NCBI RefSeq assembly: GCF_003075395.1
Contig: NZ_QDFV01000003.1
Span: 606,189 to 670,188, forward strand
Source: Microbacterium sp. TPD7012
Lineage (GTDB): Bacteria; Actinomycetota; Actinomycetes; Actinomycetales; Microbacteriaceae
Reading direction: 5' to 3'
DNA length: 64,000 nucleotides
Part shown: piece after piece, positions 16,882-26,634 of the stretch
Layout of the letters: the number at the start of each line of letters is the position of its first letter
Numbering within the stretch: position 1 is the first letter of the stretch
Notes under the pieces: generated by a model
What the model was told of the DNA's origin: nothing
Databases searched by the model: none
Seen by the model: the letters and a program-made list of their open reading frames with translations, nothing else
Program-made: the position numbers and the translations under genes

Positions 16882-18366
16882 TCAGGGCTGCAGCCAGCGC
16901 AGCGGAATGTCGATGACCACCTCGGTGCCCTCGCCCTCGCTGCCACGCCACTCGATCGTGCCGCCGAGCTCGCCCTGGATGAGCGTGCGGATGATCTGAG
17001 TGCCGAGGCCCTGGCCGATCCGACCCTCCGGCAACCCGAGACCGGTGTCGTGCACGGTCACGCGGAGGTTGTCCTCGGTGCGGGTGGCATCGATCGTCAC
17101 CAGGCCCTCCCGGCCCGCGAGTCCGTGCTCGACGGCGTTCGTGACGACCTCGGTGAGAGCCAGGGCGAGGGGCGTCGCGTACTCGCTCGGCAGCACCCCG
17201 AACCGTCCGGTCGACTGCGTGCGCGCCCGCGTGTTCGGCGCCGAGGCGACCTCGGCCACGAGCTTGAGGACGCGGTGGAAGACCTCGTCGAAATCGACCT
17301 TCTGCGTGAGCCCCTGCGCGAGCGTGTCGTGCACGACGGCGATCGAGTCCACGCGCCGCATCGCCTGCGTGAGGGCGTCGCGCGCCTCGTCGGAATGCGT
17401 GCGCCGCGCCTGGATGCGCAGCAGCGACGCCACCGTCTGGAGGTTGTTCTTCACCCGGTGATGGATCTCACGGATGGTCGCATCCTTCGTGATGAGCTCC
17501 TGCTCCTGGTGACGGAGCTCCGACACGTCGCGGCAGAGCACGATGGCCCCGATCCGGGTGCCGTGGTCCTTGAGCGGGATGGCTCGCAGCGACACGGTCA
17601 CCCCTCGAGCCTCGATGTCGGTGCGCCATGGTGCGCGCCCCGTGACGACGACGGGCAGCGACTCGTCGACCTGGCGCGACGGCGGCACGAGCCGCGTCGT
17701 CACCTCGGCGAGCGACTCGCCCTCGAGCTCGTCGTCGAAGCCCATGCGGTTGAACGCCGAGAGGGCGTTCGGGCTCGCGAACGTGGTGATCCCGTCGACG
17801 TCGATGCGGATGAGACCGTCCGACGCGCGAGGCGCACCCCGCCGCGGCGACGTCGGTGCCGCGAGGTCGGGGAAGCTGCCGTCGGCGATCATCCGGAAGA
17901 GGTCGTTCGCGCACTCGTCGAACGTGATCTGCTGACGGGACGGCGTCCGCGCCTCTCCGAGGTTGGTGTGCCTGGTCACGACCCCGATGACCGTCGGCTC
18001 GGTTCCCGACCCGCGGCGCTCGCTCACGATCGGGACGGCGCGCACCCGCGTCGGCGTCTCCTCGAACCAGTCGGGTGAGGACGAGTCGACGATCGTCGCC
18101 GACTCGAAGGCTCCCTGCACCTGGGTGCGCCACTGCGGTCGCACCCTCTCCCCCACGATGTCCCGGTAGAAGAGCGTCGCCGCTCCACTGGGCCTCGCGT
18201 GGGCCACGGCGACGAACGATCCGTCCTCGGTCTGGATCCAGATGACGATGTCGGCCGACGCGAGGTCGGCGAGAAGCTGGCCGTCGCCGGCGAGCCGATG
18301 GAGCCACTCCACATCGCTGTCGGTCAGACGACCCTGGGCGTGGGCGAGATCACTGAGGGTTGACAC
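16882..18366 (-). CDS. pdtaS: Two-component sensor histidine kinase PdtaS
   Basis: A 494-residue soluble kinase with an N-terminal GAF-like domain (about 10-165), a PAS domain (about 185-290), a HisKA_2 dimerisation domain and a C-terminal HATPase (about 385-490). The phospho-acceptor is in REIHHRVKNNLQ, His302/His303. The ATPase has TEVVTNAVEHG (N box) and DTGLGLP (G1). In mycobacteria PdtaS phosphorylates the RNA-binding ANTAR antiterminator PdtaR and senses copper and NO. No pdtaR is next to it here. There is no membrane segment. The GTG at 18366 lies six bases after TAGGCT, with GGAGGG in the spacer, so leadered and leaderless starts are both conceivable. Confidence 0.92.
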   Translation of the reverse strand: MSTLSDLAHAQGRLTDSDVEWLHRLAGDGQLLADLASADIVIWIQTEDGSFVAVAHARPSGAATLFYRDIVGERVRPQWRTQVQGAFESATIVDSSSPDWFEETPTRVRAVPIVSERRGSGTEPTVIGVVTRHTNLGEARTPSRQQITFDECANDLFRMIADGSFPDLAAPTSPRRGAPRASDGLIRIDVDGITTFASPNALSAFNRMGFDDELEGESLAEVTTRLVPPSRQVDESLPVVVTGRAPWRTDIEARGVTVSLRAIPLKDHGTRIGAIVLCRDVSELRHQEQELITKDATIREIHHRVKNNLQTVASLLRIQARRTHSDEARDALTQAMRRVDSIAVVHDTLAQGLTQKVDFDEVFHRVLKLVAEVASAPNTRARTQSTGRFGVLPSEYATPLALALTEVVTNAVEHGLAGREGLVTIDATRTEDNLRVTVHDTGLGLPEGRIGQGLGTQIIRTLIQGELGGTIEWRGSEGEGTEVVIDIPLRWLQP

Positions 18367-18372
18367 CCCTCC

Positions 18373-18378
18373 AGCCTA
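18373..18378 (-). promoter_or_regulatory. Putative -10 box of pdtaS
   Basis: TAGGCT on the minus strand, six bases (GGAGGG) before the GTG at 18366. It lies in the 24-base gap after the DUF6459 gene stop, so pdtaS may be transcribed on its own as well as with its upstream neighbour. Confidence 0.45.
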
Positions 18379-18390
18379 GGGCGACATGGC

Positions 18391-18780
18391 TCAGAGGATG
18401 GCCAGAGAGCTCGCGCGCCACCGGCGGTCGAAGCCCTCGAGACGCACGGCGACCGCGCGGGTGCGTCCCGGACCCGCCACGACCACGACGGCCTCGATCA
18501 CCCCGTCCGTCGGCTCGCACACCCGGATCGACAGGATCTCGAAGGTCGGACGCGCCGGTGGGACTCCTCGCGCGCTGCGCGCCCTCGCCGAGAGGTTCGC
18601 CCTCGTCGCGAGACTCCGGAACGCGTCTTCGCTGAACCATCGGGCGAGCTGATCGACCTCTCTGACCCCGGCGAGCACCTCGAGCGCTCCCTGCGTCAGG
18701 CTGCGGAGCAGCGGAACGGGGTCCGGCAGCTCGACGGTGGGCGTGGGCTGCGGCGCGAAGTACTCGTGAAGCGTCATCAT
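18391..18780 (-). CDS. Rv3235-family protein (DUF6459)
   Basis: A 129-residue protein of the DUF6459/Rv3235 family, recognised by the pattern ALEVLAGVREVDQLARWFSEDAFRSL and the C-terminal GRTRAVAVRLEGFDRRWR. The fold resembles a small alpha-beta (NTF2-like) protein; no function is established to my knowledge. A family member sits between rsgA and secA1 in M. tuberculosis, so its position here is conserved. I chose the ATG at 18780, which has CGAGAG just upstream, rather than an in-frame GTG at 18834 without a ribosome-binding site. A second ATG directly follows, and either may be used. Confidence 0.72.
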   Translation of the reverse strand: MMTLHEYFAPQPTPTVELPDPVPLLRSLTQGALEVLAGVREVDQLARWFSEDAFRSLATRANLSARARSARGVPPARPTFEILSIRVCEPTDGVIEAVVVVAGPGRTRAVAVRLEGFDRRWRASSLAIL

Positions 18781-18891
18781 CGGACTCTCGATCGGGGCGG
18801 ACTGCGCGCCAGTAGAGCACGGGAAGTCCGTCACCGTGGGCGTCGCCCGAGAGGAATGTGGATAACTCGTACGTCGTTCCCGGACGTGGCC

Positions 18892-18897
18892 TACTCT
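18892..18897 (+). promoter_or_regulatory. Putative -10 box of the 18905 gene, leaderless
   Basis: TACTCT, followed by seven bases (CGGTCGG) and the ATG at 18905. There is no ribosome-binding site. Confidence 0.4.
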
Positions 18898-18904
18898 CGG
18901 TCGG

Positions 18905-19516
18905 ATGCACTGGGATCGACTGTTCGAAGATCTCGAGGGTCAGCTGGCCTCGGAGTGGGAAGCCGAGCGCGCCGCCCTCGATGCCGAGTCGGAGCGCCTG
19001 CGGATCGCGCGTCTCGAGCTGCGTGCGCGACTGCGGATGCTGTGCGCCCTCGGCGCGGAGGCCGTGATCGACCTCGCGAACGGACGGCGCCTCCCGGTGA
19101 CGCTGCGCGCTCTGGGAGCGGATTGGATCGCGGTGACCTCGCGCGTCGCCGACGGCACGCAGGCCGGCCCTTCGACGCTGCTCGTCCCCGAGCACGCGAT
19201 CGCCGGAATCACGCTCGATCACGGCATGATCCTCGCGAGCCTCGAGGAGCCGGCCCCTTCAGAGCACGCGCTCCGCGAGCGGATGACGCTCGGGTTCGTG
19301 CTGCGCGATCTCGCGCGCCGTCGTGTCGCGGTGCAGGTGAGCACGCTCACGGGGGAAGACGCGCACGGCACGATCGATCGCGCCGCCGCAGATCATCTCG
19401 ATCTCGCGGTGCACGACAGGGGAGACGCCCGACGTGCGTCCGCGGTCCATGGGTTTCGCGTCATCCCGTTCTCGCGGCTGGTCGCGGTGCGGACGCCGGG
19501 GACTCAGATGCCGTGA
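18905..19516 (+). CDS. Conserved hypothetical protein with N-terminal coiled coil
   Basis: A 203-residue soluble protein. The first 50 residues are strongly helical and charged (FEDLEGQLASEWEAERAALD), probably a coiled coil. After that come two similar beta-rich segments, each with a strand-turn pattern ending in LVPEHAIAGI and IPFSRLVAV, suggestive of a duplicated small-barrel (Sm/PRC-like) fold; the middle contains LGFVLRDLARRRVAVQV. I do not recognise a named family. No catalytic residues stand out. Its stop overlaps the convergent HTH gene by 13 bases. It lies between the DUF6459 gene and the SAF/CpaE-like pair and may be specific to Microbacteriaceae. Confidence 0.7.
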   Translation: MHWDRLFEDLEGQLASEWEAERAALDAESERLRIARLELRARLRMLCALGAEAVIDLANGRRLPVTLRALGADWIAVTSRVADGTQAGPSTLLVPEHAIAGITLDHGMILASLEEPAPSEHALRERMTLGFVLRDLARRRVAVQVSTLTGEDAHGTIDRAAADHLDLAVHDRGDARRASAVHGFRVIPFSRLVAVRTPGTQMP

Positions 19517-19782
19517 GCAGACGATGTTCCCCAGACCTCGGGGAAGCTCGCGGTCTGGGACTGACGCCACAGCGCCATGCGACGAGAGGTCTCGGACTGC
19601 TCGGCCAGGTAGTCCTGCAGGCTGGCTTCCTCGACGCGCCAGCGCGGCGGCGTTCCGAGCTGCGACCCGCGCAGGCGGCCTTCGTGGACGAGGGTGATCA
19701 CCTCGTCGACGCCGATGCTCAGCAGCTCGGCGACCTGCGCAGGTGCGAGGAATCGCGGAGCGGACGCGAGCGGATCTGCCAT
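19504..19782 (-). CDS. Small MerR/excisionase-type helix-turn-helix protein
   Basis: A 92-residue DNA-binding protein. FLAPAQVAELLSIGVDEVIT is the winged-HTH recognition part and GRLRGSQLGTPPRWRVEEASLQDYL the wing and final helix of the excisionase/BldC-like (HTH_17) family. Such proteins act as transcription regulators or, in mobile elements, as directionality factors; no integrase is near, so a regulator is more likely. The C-terminal 25 residues (SRRMALWRQSQTASFPEVWG) are outside the domain. The start is ATG at 19782, six bases after GACAAT; upstream in-frame sequence is not protein-like. It faces away from the SAF/CpaE pair, which makes it a candidate regulator of that pair. Confidence 0.75.
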   Translation of the reverse strand: MADPLASAPRFLAPAQVAELLSIGVDEVITLVHEGRLRGSQLGTPPRWRVEEASLQDYLAEQSETSRRMALWRQSQTASFPEVWGTSSAHGI

Positions 19783-19879
19783 GGCCCCATTGTCCCGCAC
19801 TCCCCCGTGCCCGCATCGGCCGATCCGGCCCTGTGGATAACTCGACGGGCGTCGGCCGGATTTCTGTGACGATGTCGCC

Positions 19880-20500
19880 ATGGCTGTCCTCTCCCGTCCT
19901 CGGCGCGCATTCTGGGGCGACGTGCGCTTCCTCGTCGGCATCGCCCTGGTCGTCGTCTCCATCACGGGCGTCTGGCTCATCGTCTCCGCCGCCGACGACG
20001 CGGCGCCCGTGCTTCAGGCCGGCCGCACCATCACCGAGGGCGAAGTCCTGACGTCGGGTGACTTCCAGGTCGTCGAGATCGGGCTCGGCGCACTCGCGGA
20101 CGAGTACCTCGGTCCCCAGGACCTCCAGCCGGGGCAGGTGGCATCCCGAACGCTGGAGAGAGGCGAGATCGTGCCCATCTCGGCGACGGCCGATGCCGCC
20201 GAGAGTCGCAGCACCACCATCGTGATCGAGAGCAGCACGGGCATCCCCGACGACGTGGAGAGCGGAGCGGTGGTCGAGGTATGGCAGGCGCCTCGGCTCG
20301 AGGACGGGCGCTCGTTCGATGCTCCGCGCATCCTCGTCGCCGAGGCGAGCGTCCGCGAGGTGCTCGAGGACGACACCATGCTCGCCGACGCGGGCACCCG
20401 GGTCGAGATCGTGATCGCCCGCTCCGATGTCGCGGATGTCCTCGCCGCCGTCACGGGAGGCTCCTCGCTCTCGGTCGTCCCGATCCGGTCCGTACGATGA
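19880..20500 (+). CDS. SAF-domain membrane-anchored protein (CpaB/RcpC-like)
   Basis: A 206-residue protein with one N-terminal membrane anchor (FLVGIALVVVSITGVWLIVS, about 17-36) and an extracytoplasmic SAF domain (about 45-110, with AGRTITEGEVLTSGDF and LERGEIVPI). CpaB/RcpC proteins with this layout help assemble Flp/Tad pili, binding glycan near the secretin in Gram-negatives; Gram-positive versions are less understood. It overlaps the following CpaE-like ATPase gene by four bases (ATGA). No prepilin, TadA, TadB or TadC gene is near, so a pilus role is uncertain. Confidence 0.75.
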   Translation: MAVLSRPRRAFWGDVRFLVGIALVVVSITGVWLIVSAADDAAPVLQAGRTITEGEVLTSGDFQVVEIGLGALADEYLGPQDLQPGQVASRTLERGEIVPISATADAAESRSTTIVIESSTGIPDDVESGAVVEVWQAPRLEDGRSFDAPRILVAEASVREVLEDDTMLADAGTRVEIVIARSDVADVLAAVTGGSSLSVVPIRSVR

Positions 20501-21738
20501 CGTCGGTGATCCTCGCCATCCCTGAGCCGCGGGCCGCCGCACTCGCCGCAGAGCTCGATGCAGAGGAGATCCGCGTCGCCGCGATCGTGCCCCCGACCGC
20601 GGCGATCGATCTGCTGCCCGGCGTCGAAGCCATCGTGGTCCCCGCCACACGTGCGGTGCTGACCGCGAGCCTGATCGCCGCCTGCGATCGCGCCGGCGTG
20701 CGCATCCTCGCGCTCGGAGGCACGGAGACCCGCCTCCTCGGCCGACTCGGACTCGCCGCGGCGCTTCCGGCGGACGCCGCCGGATGGGAGGTCGCCGCAG
20801 CTCTGGCGGCGGAGACGCCTCGCCCGGCCCGTGTCCCCGACGCTGCTCCGCGTCGCGTCATCGCCGTGTGGGGCCCGCAGGGCGCACCGGGGCGATCGAC
20901 CGTCGCGATCCAGCTCGCGGTCGAACTCTCCCGTGCCGGTCGCACCACCGCGCTCGTCGACGCGGACTCGACGGCGCCCTCCCTCGCCCTGCTGCTCGGG
21001 CTCAGCGACGAGTCTCCCGGAATCGCGGCTGCGTGTCGGCGCGCCGAGCTCGGCGGTCTCGATGCGACGGAGCTGACGCGTCTGGCGACCACGATCTCCA
21101 CCAGCGCCGGCGAGCTCGAGGTCCTGCCGGGACTCAACCGTCCGAGTCGCTGGCCGGAGCTCTCAGCGGCGCGTCTCGGCGCCGCCCTGCGCGCCTGCCG
21201 CGAGTGGGTCGACGAGACGGTCGTCGACGTCGCGGCGTCCTTCGACGCCGACGACGAGGTGACCAGCGATCTGGCAGGCCCGCGTCGCCACGCCGCCACG
21301 TCGACGGCGCTGCAGGAGGCCGACCTCATCGTCGCGGTCGCGTCGGCCGACCCGGTCGGGATCAGCCGATTCCTGCGCGACCATGCCGAGCTCCGACGCC
21401 TGGTGTCACCGACGCCCGTGACCGTCGTCGTGAACCAGATCCGCCCGGGGCCTCTGGGCCTCGACGCACGCGGTCAGGTGCGACGCACCCTCGAGCGGTT
21501 CGCCGGCATCACCGATCTGGAGTTCCTGCCTTTCGATCGACGCGCCGCCGACGCCGCCCTCCTGCACGCAAGGCCCCTCTGCGACGTCACACCACGATCC
21601 GCGCTCGTCGCCGCGGTGCGCCGGCTCGCAGTCTCTCTCGCGGGAGAAGGCCGGGGACCGGCTACTGCCGGTAGCTCGCGAGGAAGTTCCCCAGTCGCTC
21701 GACGGCTTCGCTCAGCACTCGCGGCTCGGGCAGAGTGA
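20497..21738 (+). CDS. CpaE-like P-loop ATPase with altered Walker A
   Basis: A 413-residue protein with an N-terminal response-regulator-like region (about 1-100) and a MinD/ParA-type ATPase domain (about 125-385). The deviant Walker A reads GPQGAPGRSTVA, so Arg stands where the P-loop Lys is expected, while the preceding signature Lys of the KGGxGKT motif is also absent. ALVDADSTAPSLALLLG is the Walker A' helix region, and VVNQIRPGPLG matches the nucleotide base-binding strand. CpaE localises Tad pilus machinery in other bacteria. The last 26 codons overlap the convergent aminotransferase gene by 77 bp. It is translationally coupled to the SAF protein. Confidence 0.75.
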   Translation: MTSVILAIPEPRAAALAAELDAEEIRVAAIVPPTAAIDLLPGVEAIVVPATRAVLTASLIAACDRAGVRILALGGTETRLLGRLGLAAALPADAAGWEVAAALAAETPRPARVPDAAPRRVIAVWGPQGAPGRSTVAIQLAVELSRAGRTTALVDADSTAPSLALLLGLSDESPGIAAACRRAELGGLDATELTRLATTISTSAGELEVLPGLNRPSRWPELSAARLGAALRACREWVDETVVDVAASFDADDEVTSDLAGPRRHAATSTALQEADLIVAVASADPVGISRFLRDHAELRRLVSPTPVTVVVNQIRPGPLGLDARGQVRRTLERFAGITDLEFLPFDRRAADAALLHARPLCDVTPRSALVAAVRRLAVSLAGEGRGPATAGSSRGSSPVARRLRSALAARAE

Positions 21739-22888
21739 CCAGGCGCAGGTGATCCGGCGTCGGCCAGTTGAATCCCGTGCCCTGCACCAGCAGGATGTGC
21801 TCCGAGACGAGCAGATCGTAGACGAGCTTCGCGTCGTCGCGGATCTCGTGGACGTTCGGGTCGAGTCGCGGGAAGGCGTACAGCGCCCCCTCCGGCTTGA
21901 CGCACGAGACACCAGGGATGGCTTCCAAGCCCTCCCAGGCGATGTCGCGCTGCTCATGCAGGCGCCCGGTCGGCGCGATCAGCGCATCGATCGACTGCAC
22001 TCCGGAGAGAGCCGCCTGCACGGCGTGCTGCGCAGGGACGTTCGGGCACAGCCGGGTCGACGCCAGCAGCGTGATCCCCTCGAGGAAGCCCTTGGCGTGA
22101 TCCTGCGGCCCCGTGATCACCATCCAGCCCGAGCGGTAGCCGGCGACGCGGTAGGTCTTGGAGAGTCCGTTGAACGTCAGGCAGAGCAGATCGGGGGCGA
22201 GCGTCGCCGTCGGGATGTGCACGGCGCCGTCGAACAGGATGCGGTCGTAGATCTCGTCGGAGAGCAGCAGCAGCTGGTGCTCCCGCGCGATCTGCACGAG
22301 CCCCTCGAGGATCTCGCGGGAGTAGACGACACCGGTGGGGTTGTTGGGATTGATGATGACCATCGCCTTGGTGCGCGGCGTGATCTTCGAGCGGATGTCC
22401 TCGAGGTCGGGCTGCCAGCCGTCGTCCTCGTCGCACAGGTAGTGCACGGGCGTGCCGCCGGCGAGGCTCGTCATGGCCGTCCACAGCGGGTAGTCGGGCG
22501 CGGGGATGAGCACCTCGTCGCCCTCGTCGAGCAGCGCCTGCATCGTCATCGTGATCAGCTCGGACACGCCGTTGCCGAGGTAGACGTCGTCCGGATCGAA
22601 TCGCGGGAAGCCCTCGATCTGCTCGTAGCGGCTGACGACGGCGCGGCGGGCCGAGATGATGCCCTTGCTGTCGCTGTAGCCGTGCGCCGTGGGAAGAGCC
22701 GCAAGCATGTCGTGCACGATCTGGTGCGGAGCGTCGAAGCCGAAGATCGCCGGATTGCCGGTGTTCAGCTTGAGGATCTTGTGCCCCTCGGCCTCCAGCC
22801 GCGCCGCCTCGACGAGCGCGTTTCCGCGGATCTCGTACAGGACGTTCTTGAGCTTCGACGACTGGTCGAAGTTGCGCGTTGGGGTCAT
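21662..22888 (-). CDS. alaA: Pyridoxal-phosphate aminotransferase, AlaA type
   Basis: A 408-residue class I/II aminotransferase, close to alanine transaminases AlaA/YfbQ. The N-terminal NFDQSSKLKNVLYEIRG is diagnostic. PNNPTGVVYS (about 198-207) and SDEIYD (about 231-236) are PLP-site motifs, and FNGLSKTYRVAGYRSGW (about 257-273) contains the Schiff-base Lys. The expected reaction is pyruvate plus glutamate to alanine plus 2-oxoglutarate. The ATG at 22888 is six bases after TAGGCT. Its 3' end overlaps the convergent CpaE-like gene by 77 bp, which is unusually long; both C-termini look intact. Confidence 0.9.
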   Translation of the reverse strand: MTPTRNFDQSSKLKNVLYEIRGNALVEAARLEAEGHKILKLNTGNPAIFGFDAPHQIVHDMLAALPTAHGYSDSKGIISARRAVVSRYEQIEGFPRFDPDDVYLGNGVSELITMTMQALLDEGDEVLIPAPDYPLWTAMTSLAGGTPVHYLCDEDDGWQPDLEDIRSKITPRTKAMVIINPNNPTGVVYSREILEGLVQIAREHQLLLLSDEIYDRILFDGAVHIPTATLAPDLLCLTFNGLSKTYRVAGYRSGWMVITGPQDHAKGFLEGITLLASTRLCPNVPAQHAVQAALSGVQSIDALIAPTGRLHEQRDIAWEGLEAIPGVSCVKPEGALYAFPRLDPNVHEIRDDAKLVYDLLVSEHILLVQGTGFNWPTPDHLRLVTLPEPRVLSEAVERLGNFLASYRQ

Positions 22889-22894
22889 CGACCA

Positions 22895-22900
22895 AGCCTA
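22895..22900 (-). promoter_or_regulatory. Putative -10 box of alaA, leaderless
   Basis: TAGGCT on the minus strand, six bases (TGGTCG) before the ATG at 22888. Its -35 zone lies inside the secA terminator hairpin (22903-22950). Confidence 0.5.
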
Positions 22901-22902
22901 CA

Positions 22903-22950
22903 GCGACGAAGAGAGGGCCAATCCACACGGAATGGCCCTCTCTTCGTCGC
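22903..22950 (-). terminator. Intrinsic terminator of secA
   Basis: A perfect 18-bp inverted repeat (22903-22920 with 22933-22950) around a 12-base loop, starting 14 bases after the secA stop. It separates secA from the co-directional alaA and covers the region where the alaA -35 element should be. Confidence 0.85.
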
Positions 22951-22964
22951 TACGGCGGACCGCG

Positions 22965-25769
<2,805 letters not shown>

Positions 25770-25905
25770 GGATGTCATCTCCCTGTCAGTGGGTAAATCG
25801 CCGGCCACCGGAAGGCGGTCGCCAGGCATACTTTGCCATGTTACCGGGCTGTGACCTGCACGTCGCCTGCAAGCGCGGTCTGCGCGCCGGTCCGGATGGT
25901 TGCCC

Positions 25906-25926
25906 GGTATCCATATACTCGGTATC
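25906..25926 (+). promoter_or_regulatory. padR promoter/operator region
   Basis: A TATACT hexamer (25914-25919, five of six to TATAAT) is flanked by two GGTATC direct repeats (25906-25911 and 25921-25926), and an ATAC-TCG-GTAT inverted repeat covers 25915-25925. This fits a promoter with an overlapping operator, as expected for an autoregulated PadR gene. The remainder of the 188-base gap 25770-25957 should also hold the secA promoter, which I could not locate. Confidence 0.5.
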
Positions 25927-25957
25927 GCGTTCGACAACACGCGGTCGGGAGATCACC

Positions 25958-26560
25958 ATGTCGGTCCGTCAGAGCCTGCTCGCCATCCTCGATCAGGGTC
26001 CGTGCTACGGCTATCAGCTGCGACACGAGTTCGACCGTCGCACCGGTTCGACGTGGCCCCTCAACGTGGGCCAGATCTACAACACGCTCGAACGGCTCGA
26101 GCGCGACGGACTCGTGCAGCGCGGCGACACCGACGAGCACGGCCACGTCTACTGGCAGATCACGGATGCCGGATCGGCCGAGGTCGCGCAGTGGCTCTCC
26201 TCCCCCGTGGTCCGGACGCCGGCGACCCGCGACGAGCTGGCGATCAAGCTCGCGGTCGCCGCGACCCTGCCGGGAGTCGACGTGGCCGCCGCCCTCCAGG
26301 CGCAGCGCGAGGCCTCGCTGCGGCAGCTGCACGCGCTCCGGCACACGCCCCGCCCCGAGATCGCATCCGACGGCCCCGAGGATCTGGCCTGGTCCCTCGT
26401 GCGGGACTCGATGATCTTCGCCGCCGAGGCCGAGCTGCGCTGGCTCGATCACGCCGGAGAACTGCTCGCACAGCATCCGCAGCATGCGATGGCTCTGGAG
26501 CTGGCCACCGAACGACCCAAGCGCGGCCGACCCGCGACCCGCACTCCTGCGATCGCCTGA
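25958..26560 (+). CDS. PadR-family transcriptional regulator
   Basis: A 200-residue regulator. The N-terminal winged HTH (about 1-80) starts SLLAILDQGPCYGYQLRHEF and includes LNVGQIYNTLERLERDGLV and a YWQITDAG wing, all PadR hallmarks. A Vir_act_alpha-type C-terminal helical domain (about 90-175) mediates dimerisation. The protein ends in a basic RPKRGRPATR tail. PadR proteins usually repress efflux or stress genes and often themselves; the adjacent genes do not encode a transporter, so the target is unclear. The start is ATG at 25958 with GGGAG six bases upstream; the frame extends further upstream but without homology. Confidence 0.88.
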   Translation: MSVRQSLLAILDQGPCYGYQLRHEFDRRTGSTWPLNVGQIYNTLERLERDGLVQRGDTDEHGHVYWQITDAGSAEVAQWLSSPVVRTPATRDELAIKLAVAATLPGVDVAAALQAQREASLRQLHALRHTPRPEIASDGPEDLAWSLVRDSMIFAAEAELRWLDHAGELLAQHPQHAMALELATERPKRGRPATRTPAIA

Positions 26561-26622
26561 CGCCGTCAGCGAACCCCGTTCGCCCGGAGCGGATGCTCAG
26601 CCACCGCGACCGCAGGGGAAAC

Positions 26623-26628
26623 TAGGAT
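26623..26628 (+). promoter_or_regulatory. Putative -10 box of the 26635 gene, leaderless
   Basis: TAGGAT, then six bases (CGATCC), then the ATG at 26635. No ribosome-binding site is present. Confidence 0.5.
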
Positions 26629-26634
26629 CGATCC

